Assembly (NCBI GenBank): GCA_947177885.1
Contig: CAMWWF010000172.1
Location: forward strand, 1 to 6,532
Direction of reading: 5' to 3'
Source: an uncultured Lachnospiraceae bacterium
GTDB taxonomy: Bacteria; Bacillota_A; Clostridia; Lachnospirales; Lachnospiraceae
DNA: 6,532 bases
Shown here in pieces: positions 1 to 5,997 of the stretch. The first letter of the stretch is position 1. Each line of letters opens with the position of its first letter. Both the position numbers and the translations under genes were made by a program. The notes beneath the pieces are model-generated. The model had not been told where the DNA came from and ran no database searches. It saw nothing but the letters and a program-made list of their open reading frames with translations.

Positions 1-1445
1 ACCTCATCCTTATTCCCGATCCAACGGATATGCTCATAGGGCAGATTCTCCAGACGAATCTCCACATTGTATTCATTTTCCAGGCGGTATTTCAGCACAT
101 CGAACTGCAGCACGCCCACCACGCCCACAATGATCTCCTCCAGGCCCGTATTGAACTCCTGGAAGATCTGGATGGCGCCCTCCTGGGCGATCTGTTGGAT
201 CCCCTTCACGAACTGCTTTCTCTTCATGGTATCCAGCTGGCGCACTCTGGCAAAGTGCTCCGGGGCAAAGGTGGGAATACCCTCATACTGAAACTTTTCC
301 TTCGGCATGCAGATCGTATCCCCGATAGAAAAGATGCCGGGATCAAATACGCCGATGATGTCTCCCGCGTATGCCTCGCTCAATATCTTTCTCTCATCCG
401 CCATAATCTGCTGGGGCTGGGAGAGCCGCAGCACTCTGTTGCCCTGTACATGCCGCACCTCCATCTGGGCGTCGAACTTTCCGGAACAGATCCGCATAAA
501 GGCGATCCTGTCCCTGTGGGCCTTGTTCATATTGGCCTGAATCTTAAAAACAAAAGCGCTGAACTCATTCTCCGCAGGCTCGATCAATCCGATATCTGCC
601 TTTCTGGGCAAGGGCGTGGTGGCCATGTTCAGGAAATGCTTCAAGAAGATTTCCACGCCGAAATTGGTCAGTGCGGAACCGAAACAGACCGGCGTCAGCT
701 TTCCCGCCCGCACCTGCTCCAGATCAAATTCGGCGCTGGCGCCGTCCAGCAGTTCCACCTCTTCCAGCAGCTTGTCCGCCGCCTCATCACCGATCAGCTC
801 TCTCAGATGAGCCTCATCCTGAATGGGAATCTCTGTGGCAGTGCCTTCCCTGGTTCCCTTCTCCGTGTCAGAATAAGAGATGACGCACTTTTTCTCCCTG
901 TCGTAGACTCCCTTAAAGCTCTTACCGGAACCGATGGGCCAGTTCACGGGGCAGGTGGCAATGCCGAGCTCCTTCTCGATCTCATCCAGCAGGTCAAAGG
1001 TATCGTTGGCGTCACGGTCCAGCTTGTTGATAAAGGTAAAGATGGGAATCCCCCTCATGCCGCAGACCTTGAACAGCTTTCTGGTCTGGGCCTCCACGCC
1101 CTTGGACGCGTCGATGACCATGACTGCGGAGTCAGCCGCCATCAGAGTCCGGTAAGTATCCTCCGAGAAGTCCTGATGTCCCGGTGTGTCCAGAATATTA
1201 ATGCAGTAGCCGTCATACTCGAACTGCAGCACGGAGGAGGTGACGGAAATACCTCTCTCCTTCTCTATCTCCATCCAGTCGGACACCGCATGCCTTGCCG
1301 TCGCCTTCCCCTTGACACTTCCCGCCAGATTGATGGCTCCTCCGTACAGCAGGAACTTCTCGGTCAGTGTGGTCTTGCCCGCGTCCGGATGAGAAATGAT
1401 GGCAAAGGTGCGGCGGCGGTTAATTTCTTCTGTATAGTTACCCAT
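1..1445 (-). CDS. prfC: Peptide chain release factor 3 (RF3), C-terminus cut off by window edge
   Basis: RF3 is a cytoplasmic translational GTPase that removes class I release factors (RF1/RF2) from the ribosome after peptide release. The 481 codons visible on the minus strand match the family throughout. The GTPase motifs are SHPDAGKTT (residues 18-26, P-loop), a conserved block around ERGISVTSS (63-71, switch I), DTPGH (86-90, switch II) and NKLD (140-143). The RF3-typical LDTPGHQDFSEDTYRTL and the later KIQANMNKAHRDRIAFMR and VGVVGVLQFDVLKYRL, from the beta-barrel and C-terminal domains, are also present. Family members are about 525-530 residues, so roughly 50 C-terminal residues lie beyond the left edge. 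The ATG at 1445 is chosen because GGAGG (1456-1460) sits 10 bases upstream. The start is 20 bases after the deoB stop, so co-transcription is likely. The P-loop and NKLD make another EF-G-like GTPase unlikely. Confidence 0.97.
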   Translation of the reverse strand, partial: MGNYTEEINRRRTFAIISHPDAGKTTLTEKFLLYGGAINLAGSVKGKATARHAVSDWMEIEKERGISVTSSVLQFEYDGYCINILDTPGHQDFSEDTYRTLMAADSAVMVIDASKGVEAQTRKLFKVCGMRGIPIFTFINKLDRDANDTFDLLDEIEKELGIATCPVNWPIGSGKSFKGVYDREKKCVISYSDTEKGTREGTATEIPIQDEAHLRELIGDEAADKLLEEVELLDGASAEFDLEQVRAGKLTPVCFGSALTNFGVEIFLKHFLNMATTPLPRKADIGLIEPAENEFSAFVFKIQANMNKAHRDRIAFMRICSGKFDAQMEVRHVQGNRVLRLSQPQQIMADERKILSEAYAGDIIGVFDPGIFSIGDTICMPKEKFQYEGIPTFAPEHFARVRQLDTMKRKQFVKGIQQIAQEGAIQIFQEFNTGLEEIIVGVVGVLQFDVLKYRLENEYNVEIRLENLPYEHIRWIGNKDE

Positions 1446-1465
1446 GTAGTACAATCCTCCATAAC

Positions 1466-2635
1466 TTATATAAATATTCCGGGAGTCTCAAACTTCGGTG
1501 CGATACCAAAGTATTGTAACACAGTAGCCCCGATCACTGCAAAGGAACAAAGTGTTCCGAGATTTTTCGGCACAAAATACCGGTGGGAGGGCGCATACAT
1601 GAGAAAGGGCGTATACTCTCTGGTGTGATCCGTGGTGGCTGTATAAGCCGGATCGCAGCCATGATCCGCCGTGATCATAAGGATGTCATCCTCCCGCAGC
1701 TTTCCCATAATCTCCGCAAGCTTCCCGTCAAAATAACTCAGCGCCCCGGCATAACCGTCCACATCTCTCCGGTGCCCGTACAGCATATCAAAATCCACCA
1801 AGTTCACAAAACAGAGTCCCTCAAAATCCTGATCCAGATACTCCAGCGTCCGCAGGATTCCCTCCTCGTTTCCACTGGTAGAGACGGCTTCCGTGATCCC
1901 CTTTCCCGCAAAGATATCCCTGATCTTCCCCACTGCGATCACATCTTTTCCCGCTTCCTTCAGCTGATCCAGCATAGTGACGGAAGGGGGTTCCATGGAA
2001 AAGTCATGGCGCCGCGGCGTTCGGACGAAATTTCCCACCTCTCCCGCAAAGGGACGGGCAATAACTCTTCCCACACTGTGCTTTCCCCGAAGGATCTTCC
2101 GGGCAGTCTCACAATACCGATAGAGCTGCTCCACAGGAACCACATCCTCATGGGCCGCGATCTGAAACACACTGTCCGCCGAGGTATAGACGATCAGATC
2201 GCCCGTCCGCAGATGCTCTGCCCCATAATCGCCGATCACTTTTGTGCCGGAATATGGCTTATTACACAGTATGCCTCTGCCTGTCTGTTGTCTGAAAGGC
2301 TCCAGCACCTCCTCCGGAAACCCTTCCGGATAGGTGGGAAGCGGCCGGGGAGAATACACACCTGCGATCTCCCAATGGCCGATGGTGGTGTCCTTTCCTC
2401 TGGATGCCTCCCTCACACGGGCAATAAGCGCCTTATGATTTTGGTTTCCCACCGGTTCTCCCACCGTGACGCCCTCTATATCGAACAATCCCAGTTCCCT
2501 CAGATTCGGAACATGGAAAAAGGGACTGGCGGACACGCTTCGCAGGGTATTGACATTGACATCCCCGTAAGAAGCCGCATCCTCCATCGCCCCAATCCCA
2601 AAGCTGTCCAGTACGATCAAAAATACTCTCTTCAT
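1466..2635 (-). CDS. deoB: Phosphopentomutase
   Basis: DeoB interconverts (deoxy)ribose 1-phosphate and 5-phosphate in the cytoplasm, linking nucleoside phosphorylase products to the pentose phosphate pathway or to deoxyribose-phosphate aldolase. The 389-residue length is normal for the family. It is an alkaline-phosphatase-superfamily metalloenzyme, and by comparison with the Bacillus enzyme its two-manganese site is intact: D10 in LDSFGIG, the phosphorylated Thr near T84 in GKDTTIGHWE, D154 in TSADSVFQ, D283 and H288 in DFDMLYGHRRD, D324-H325 in TADHGCDP, and H337 in TTDHTRE. The DeoB cap region lies between about residues 100 and 220. The ATG at 2635 is preceded by AAAGGA (2647-2652) at a fairly long 11-base spacing, so translation may be moderate. 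It follows spoIIIAH after a 142-base AT-rich region with its own promoter candidate and precedes prfC by 20 bases. No purine phosphorylase or deoC gene is visible here. Confidence 0.98.
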   Translation of the reverse strand: MKRVFLIVLDSFGIGAMEDAASYGDVNVNTLRSVSASPFFHVPNLRELGLFDIEGVTVGEPVGNQNHKALIARVREASRGKDTTIGHWEIAGVYSPRPLPTYPEGFPEEVLEPFRQQTGRGILCNKPYSGTKVIGDYGAEHLRTGDLIVYTSADSVFQIAAHEDVVPVEQLYRYCETARKILRGKHSVGRVIARPFAGEVGNFVRTPRRHDFSMEPPSVTMLDQLKEAGKDVIAVGKIRDIFAGKGITEAVSTSGNEEGILRTLEYLDQDFEGLCFVNLVDFDMLYGHRRDVDGYAGALSYFDGKLAEIMGKLREDDILMITADHGCDPAYTATTDHTREYTPFLMYAPSHRYFVPKNLGTLCSFAVIGATVLQYFGIAPKFETPGIFI

Positions 2636-2777
2636 GTAACTTATGATCCTTTCACGCTAACCGCTGACTCCCGTTCATCCGCTTCACAAGAAGGTTTGCG
2701 GGTTCTTTTCCCCTTAGTATATCATATATTTTATGTAATTTATACCAAAATTTACTGTGAAAGTCCAGAATCTCTTT
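2636..2777 (-). other. spoIIIAH-deoB intergenic region and deoB leader
   Basis: These 142 non-coding bases separate the sporulation operon from deoB. The half near spoIIIAH is AT-rich and carries the promoter candidate. The half near deoB is more GC-rich and has short complementary segments: CCGC (2698-2701) with GCGG (2679-2682), and, in competition, CCCG (2699-2702) with CGGG (2670-2673). I do not recognise a known riboswitch, and there is no strong hairpin followed by a T-run, so read-through from spoIIIA into deoB is possible. Confidence 0.6.
2721..2748 (-). promoter_or_regulatory. Candidate vegetative (sigma-A-type) promoter of deoB-prfC
   Basis: This AT-rich stretch in the spoIIIAH-deoB gap contains TTGGTA (2743-2748, four of six matches to the -35 consensus), a 16-base spacer and TATGAT (2721-2726, five of six to the -10 consensus). 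An overlapping TATACT (2716-2721) is an alternative -10. A start near 2714 would give a leader of about 80 bases before the deoB ATG. The local base composition is much richer in A+T than the flanking genes, which fits a promoter but also makes chance matches easier. No clear terminator separates it from spoIIIAH. Confidence 0.5.
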
Positions 2778-3593
2778 TTACTGTACCACAGTACTGATAA
2801 TAATGTTTTCCGCGGGAACTTCTGTCTTTCTCTTCACAATATCTTCTATCTGTGCTCTCATGACATCATCCAGCTCGGACGCATTTACCACCACATCCAC
2901 GGCATCGCCGTTGATGCTTACCACCACATCCTTAAAGCCCTTAGCCTCCAGCAGTATCTCCGCAGCCGCTTCCTTTTCCGCAATAGCCGTCATCTCCACC
3001 ATGGTATCCACCGCTTCCTGCTTCTGAGCATCGGTCAGACCCTCGCTGCTGATGATCTCCAGAAGTGTCTCCTTGTTTCTGGCTCTCGTCTGCTCCTTCA
3101 GGAGCTTCGCGTCGGAAAGGATCGTCACTCCGTTGGTGGATGTGAACACGGCCTCACCGGGAATCTCATCCTCGTCTGGCGTCACCTCCGCCAACTGGCC
3201 GTCCGCAGGATTTGCCTCCGCCACCTGGCCGCTCGCGGGATCTGTCCCTGCCGACAGAGCATCCGCCGAAGTCTCCACTCCTATGATATCCATTCCGTCC
3301 TCCAGATAATCTTCCACGATAATGTCCACATCGGAGTCCAGACTTTCCATTTCCGTCAGTCCGTCTGTCATCAGATCCTCCTCCGACAGATCCAAAAGCC
3401 CGTCTGACATATAATTCTCTGTAATGATGCCTCCGGAATCCACAGTGCTCGCTCCCCCGGTATTGGCATCACCCTCCGTGGTAAGATATTCCTCCTCCAG
3501 TCCTGTACCCGCAAATTGCAGATAGCCTGCAATGGCTATCATAATGGCAAGTGCGGTGATCATAAGCTGATTTTTTTTGATTAGGTTTTTCAC
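2778..3593 (-). CDS. spoIIIAH: Stage III sporulation protein AH (SpoIIIAH), mother-cell partner of SpoIIQ
   Basis: SpoIIIAH is the mother-cell membrane protein whose extracellular domain binds forespore SpoIIQ across the intermembrane space, forming the channel rings and helping engulfment. The 271 residues comprise a short basic N-terminus (KNLIKK), one membrane anchor (about 9-27, containing ITALAIMIAIAGYL, typical of clostridial members), a very acidic linker (about 30-150) and a C-terminal ring-building domain (about 160-271). That domain has the long helix region LLKEQTRARNKETLLEII, the alanine/glutamate-rich IAEKEAAAEILLEAKGF and the strand-forming segments KDVVVSI and AVDVVVN. The start is GTG at 3593, with AAGGAG (3600-3605) six bases upstream; no other start fits the anchor as well. 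The protein is longer than the roughly 218-residue Bacillus subtilis homologue, the excess being in the linker. It is the last spoIIIA gene, 59 bases after spoIIIAG, with a candidate sigma-E promoter in that gap. Confidence 0.96.
   Translation of the reverse strand: MKNLIKKNQLMITALAIMIAIAGYLQFAGTGLEEEYLTTEGDANTGGASTVDSGGIITENYMSDGLLDLSEEDLMTDGLTEMESLDSDVDIIVEDYLEDGMDIIGVETSADALSAGTDPASGQVAEANPADGQLAEVTPDEDEIPGEAVFTSTNGVTILSDAKLLKEQTRARNKETLLEIISSEGLTDAQKQEAVDTMVEMTAIAEKEAAAEILLEAKGFKDVVVSINGDAVDVVVNASELDDVMRAQIEDIVKRKTEVPAENIIISTVVQ
3183..3242 (-). repeat. Two tandem 30-bp repeats coding 10-residue units in the SpoIIIAH linker
   Basis: Residues 118-127 (DPASGQVAEA) and 128-137 (NPADGQLAEV) of SpoIIIAH form an in-frame tandem pair. 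The two 30-base DNA copies match at about 24 of 30 positions by eye. Because most differences are conservative or silent, this looks like an old internal duplication that kept its reading frame. Confidence 0.7.
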
Positions 3594-3599
3594 GTCTTT

Positions 3600-3605
3600 C
3601 TCCTT
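3600..3605 (-). promoter_or_regulatory. Ribosome binding site deciding the GTG start of spoIIIAH
   Basis: AAGGAG lies six bases upstream of the GTG at 3593. It supports that non-ATG start, which opens directly into the basic N-terminus and membrane anchor. It also falls just downstream of the transcription start predicted from the nearby sigma-E-like promoter. Confidence 0.8.
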
Positions 3606-3624
3606 CTTTGCGTTTTACTACTTC

Positions 3625-3653
3625 ATTGTATGAGCCTTTCCACAAATATATGC
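3625..3653 (-). promoter_or_regulatory. Candidate internal sigma-E promoter of spoIIIAH
   Basis: On the minus strand GCATATA (3647-3653) is followed after 14 bases by CATACAAT (3625-3632). The Bacillus sigma-E consensus is roughly a KMATATT -35 and a CATACAnT -10 separated by 13-15 bases, so the -10 is a full match and the -35 misses only its last base. The -35 overlaps the spoIIIAG stop codon (3653-3655). A start about seven bases past the -10 (near 3618) would leave a leader of about 25 bases with the ribosome binding site well inside it. Sigma-E is the early mother-cell factor that drives spoIIIA in the known system, so the match is in the right place functionally. Confidence 0.72.
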
Positions 3654-4288
3654 TATCTTGTGTCATCGGTCACTTCCATTTTTACCACTTTTACCTTATG
3701 CGCCTCCACCCCGAACAGTGCCTGTATCATTTCCACGATCGTTCTGTTCACCGTACCGCTGCCGGCTCCCTCGGCAACCACTACCACTCCTTCGATCTGA
3801 GGAGGCAGGGTCTTGATCACATAGGGCTCGCTTACGCTCCCATCCGTCCTGTAGACCGTGTTTTCCTCCGTCTCCAGCTGAGTGACCGTACGGTTTCCGC
3901 CCTGCCCGTCGTTCTCATTGGTGGAAGCCCGGAGATAGGGCTGCTCCTTCTCCACCACCAGTTCCTGGGAGGATTTCAATGTGATCATAACGCGCACCTG
4001 CCCCACGCCCTCCATCCGGGAAAGCGTTTCCCGCAGCCGCTGTTCCAGCTGTCTCGCATACTCCCCGTCCGGATCTGCGGTATCCGTGATATCCGTGGGG
4101 GCTTTCGTGGTCTCCTTTTCCGGAGCCTCCCCCTGCGCCTGAAGTCCCCCCGTTTCTCCGCTGTCTTTGGTGGGCAGCGCTATGATGACCAGCAATACCC
4201 CTGTCAGAATGAGAACGATCAGATTGTCCTTTTTAAACCATTTTTTGATATCCTTTTCCCTGAACCACTTTTCCCAAATGCCGTTCAT
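3653..4288 (-). CDS. spoIIIAG: Stage III sporulation protein AG (SpoIIIAG), channel ring protein
   Basis: SpoIIIAG forms a large ring in the intermembrane space, structurally related to the ring-building motifs of type III secretion systems. With the ATG at 4288 the protein has 211 residues: a basic, tryptophan-rich cytoplasmic N-terminus with a doubled KWF(R/K) motif (about 7-21), one membrane segment (about 23-40, LIVLILTGVLLVIIALP), a hydrophilic linker (41-75), and a split ring-building domain. The first half holds ARQLEQRLRETLSRMEGVGQVRVMITL (in two parts, about 78-105), then comes a beta-type insertion (about 106-160) with NTVYRTDGS, and the second half (about 166-205) has EGVVVVAEGAG and VEMIQALFGVEAHKVKVVKME. 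The start is fixed by GGAGAG (4294-4299) five bases upstream. An in-frame ATG at 4342 would add 18 uncharacteristic residues without a comparable binding site. The gene follows spoIIIAF by 65 bases. Confidence 0.95.
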   Translation of the reverse strand: MNGIWEKWFREKDIKKWFKKDNLIVLILTGVLLVIIALPTKDSGETGGLQAQGEAPEKETTKAPTDITDTADPDGEYARQLEQRLRETLSRMEGVGQVRVMITLKSSQELVVEKEQPYLRASTNENDGQGGNRTVTQLETEENTVYRTDGSVSEPYVIKTLPPQIEGVVVVAEGAGSGTVNRTIVEMIQALFGVEAHKVKVVKMEVTDDTR

Positions 4289-4293
4289 ACATA

Positions 4294-4299
4294 CTCTCC
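4294..4299 (-). promoter_or_regulatory. Ribosome binding site deciding the spoIIIAG start
   Basis: GGAGAG stands five bases before the ATG at 4288. It favours this start over the upstream in-frame ATG at 4342. The resulting N-terminus, MNGIWEKWFREKD, resembles the short basic cytoplasmic head normal for SpoIIIAG. Confidence 0.7.
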
Positions 4300-4353
4300 A
4301 TTCCATCACCATCTGCAATGACATATTTCCGCACGGACGCATTGATACATGCT

Positions 4354-4854
4354 CTACTCCGGGGATGCGGCTTCCGGAGATTCTGTCTGAAGCCGGACCC
4401 GTATTTCCCCCACCTCTATCCTGTCTATCCGTACGGTGTCAGCCGATGTATCATTCCCTTCCCCGTCCGCCGCCACAGTGTCCATGCTGCCGTCTCCCGC
4501 TTCCTCATTCTCCGGATCCGTCTCCTCTCCTGCGGCCTGCTCCTCCACCTGCCTTCTGATCTCCTCCAGCGTCATCTGCTCCAGGAGGGCATCCGACTCG
4601 TAAGCCTGCCTCTCCGCAGCCGACATTTCCGCCTCCAGTCCCTCCAGAAATTCCCGAGATTTCGCCGCCAGTTCCCCGCCGTCCCCATGAAACAGGAGCC
4701 TGCTGACAGGCAGGAACATCTGGATCAGCACCATTGCGCTGACCAGAAGCTTCAAATATTTTTCATAGGATTCCTGCGGTCGAAAGTGTATGACCGTCTG
4801 TGCGCATATCATAAAAATGCCTATCCGGCAAATGGTTTGAAATAAACTGTTCAT
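4354..4854 (-). CDS. spoIIIAF: Stage III sporulation protein AF (SpoIIIAF)
   Basis: SpoIIIAF is a membrane-anchored component of the SpoIIIA channel. The 166 residues start with two hydrophobic segments (about 5-22 and 34-54) around the family-typical YEKYLKLLVSAMVLIQMFLP, which is the main basis for the call along with position between AE and AG. A predicted helical region follows (about 62-107, including FLEGLEAEMSAAERQAYES and MTLEEIRRQVEEQ), then an acidic, low-complexity stretch (about 109-138) and a short strand-rich tail (VRIDRIEVGEIRVRLQ, 141-156). The Bacillus subtilis protein is about 206 residues; this one ends soon after the strands, so the last helix and strand expected of a complete ring-building-like domain are not evident. 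GGAGGG (4859-4864) lies four bases before the ATG and directly abuts the spoIIIAE stop codon, so translation is probably coupled. Confidence 0.93.
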   Translation of the reverse strand: MNSLFQTICRIGIFMICAQTVIHFRPQESYEKYLKLLVSAMVLIQMFLPVSRLLFHGDGGELAAKSREFLEGLEAEMSAAERQAYESDALLEQMTLEEIRRQVEEQAAGEETDPENEEAGDGSMDTVAADGEGNDTSADTVRIDRIEVGEIRVRLQTESPEAASPE

Positions 4855-4864
4855 CCGTCCCTCC

Positions 4865-5920
4865 TCAAAATCTTCTGACCGAAGCAGTGCACACGGCTAT
4901 CGCGATCAGGAACAGGAGCATTGCCGTTCCCGCCGTCCGCAGCAGCAGCAGCCCTCCGTCTCCCGTCCGGTTGGCACAGGTTGTGATCCTCTTATCACTG
5001 ACGATCTCCATAAAAGCCGCCGCACACTTTAACAGAAACGCAATGACGGCAATCCGTATCAGAGGCGCCGCACACAGGACCAGCAGTAAAAGCAGCAGTA
5101 CCACGCCAATACTGTTTTTCAACACCAGCGCGGATCCCAGCACCAGCTCCACCGCTCCGTCCGCCAGATTGCCCACTCCCGGCAGAGATGCCAGCACCTT
5201 CTGCAGCGCTGATGATTTCGCCGAATCCACAAGAGGAGTGATCAGCGCCTGGAAAAGACTGATCCCCGTGACGACACCCACCGCCGCCTTTAAGATCCAT
5301 CCCACCGCCTTCCCCAGAAGGTCGATCAGCAGGTTCAGCTTTTCCTCCGCCCAGATCCCGTTGATCATGGACAACATGACAAAGCTGTATATCAGCGGCA
5401 GGATAGTGCTCATCAATATATGCTCCACCCCGTAAATGACCAAAAGCATCATCTGATAAGATGCGCCTGCCGTGACCGTCCCAGCGGCCACACCCACGGA
5501 GATCAGGTAGGCCGGCACCAGCAGCTTGACGAACAGGATCACATTTTCCATGGTTTCCTCCGCCACCTGCGCCGCCTGGGAAAAGCTTCCCAGCAGGACT
5601 GCCGAGAACAGAAGATACATGAAATAGAAGCTGATATCCGCCACCTGATGTCTGTCAAATATGGCCACAAAATGATGCATCAGCGACGAGAGTATTCCCA
5701 GGATCAGAAGCCATATCAATATATTTTTCATACCGGAGAGCTGCGCCTGGATTCCTGACAGGCTGCCGGTGAACAATTCCGTCAGTGCTCCGATGATATC
5801 TCCGGATATCACCTTTCCAAGCAGCCCTTCCAGAGACAGGTTATTCTGCGGGAACAATGTACTCATACCTTCCTGAAGCCTGTCCAGACCGTAATCCTGC
5901 CACACCATGCTCAAATCCAC
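4865..5920 (-). CDS. spoIIIAE: Stage III sporulation protein AE (SpoIIIAE), polytopic channel protein
   Basis: SpoIIIAE is the largest integral membrane protein of the SpoIIIA complex. From a GTG at 5920 it has 351 residues with about seven or eight hydrophobic segments, near residues 66-86, 97-111, 126-148, 155-189, 205-226, 272-298 and 324-345. Family-typical sequence includes ASYQMMLLVIYGVEHILMST followed by LPLIYSFVMLSMINGI, and SALQKVLASLPGVGNLADGA followed by VELVLGSALVLKNSIGV. The GTG is chosen because GGGAGG (5928-5933) lies seven bases upstream. The in-frame ATG at 5950 would translate through that site and add ten basic residues. The Bacillus subtilis homologue is about 399 residues and carries a cleaved signal peptide; here nothing hydrophobic precedes about residue 66, and a TGA at 5954-5956 blocks any longer frame. 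The stop codon touches the spoIIIAF ribosome binding site. Confidence 0.96.
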   Translation of the reverse strand: MDLSMVWQDYGLDRLQEGMSTLFPQNNLSLEGLLGKVISGDIIGALTELFTGSLSGIQAQLSGMKNILIWLLILGILSSLMHHFVAIFDRHQVADISFYFMYLLFSAVLLGSFSQAAQVAEETMENVILFVKLLVPAYLISVGVAAGTVTAGASYQMMLLVIYGVEHILMSTILPLIYSFVMLSMINGIWAEEKLNLLIDLLGKAVGWILKAAVGVVTGISLFQALITPLVDSAKSSALQKVLASLPGVGNLADGAVELVLGSALVLKNSIGVVLLLLLLVLCAAPLIRIAVIAFLLKCAAAFMEIVSDKRITTCANRTGDGGLLLLRTAGTAMLLFLIAIAVCTASVRRF

Positions 5921-5927
5921 TTTCCTT

Positions 5928-5933
5928 CCTCCC
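5928..5933 (-). promoter_or_regulatory. Ribosome binding site deciding the GTG start of spoIIIAE
   Basis: GGGAGG precedes the GTG at 5920 by seven bases, an ideal spacing. It lies inside the longer ATG-initiated frame (5950), whose own upstream sequence has no comparable binding site. The shorter frame is therefore preferred. Confidence 0.75.
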
Positions 5934-5997
5934 TTCTTCCCGTCCCGCATCTGTCAGAACACCATTTTCCAAACACACGCGGCCCGACAGGACAGTT

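Noticed and set aside
30..1628. Long plus-strand open frame (over 500 codons) opposite prfC
   Set aside because: The minus strand here encodes unmistakable RF3 with all GTPase motifs. The plus frame stays open because the gene avoids codons whose complements are stops (TTA, CTA, TCA). Its translation resembles no protein family.
2782..2796. Possible terminator hairpin at the end of spoIIIAH (TACTG-TGGTA-CAGTA)
   Set aside because: The stem is only five weak base pairs, it lies inside the coding end, and in the direction of transcription it is followed by A residues, not a T-run.
1583..2797. Plus-strand open frame of about 400 codons opposite deoB and the intergenic region
   Set aside because: It is antisense to an intact phosphopentomutase with all metal ligands, has no recognisable domain, and runs across the deoB promoter region. 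It is a composition artefact.
3183..3242. Tandem 30-bp units as a CRISPR-like array
   Set aside because: There are only two copies, with no spacer, in frame inside a coding region. This is a protein-linker duplication.
3469..3666. A 65-codon minus-strand frame overlapping the spoIIIAH start
   Set aside because: It is out of frame with spoIIIAH over the conserved membrane anchor and has no ribosome binding site of its own. It is a shadow frame.
4289..4342. Longer spoIIIAG starting at the ATG at 4342
   Set aside because: The extra 18 residues are not characteristic of the family and this start has no good binding site, while the ATG at 4288 has GGAGAG at five bases.
4335..4350. Possible second sigma-E -10 upstream of spoIIIAG (CATGTATC)
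   Set aside because: Only about half of the -10 positions match, and no acceptable -35 lies 13-15 bases upstream.
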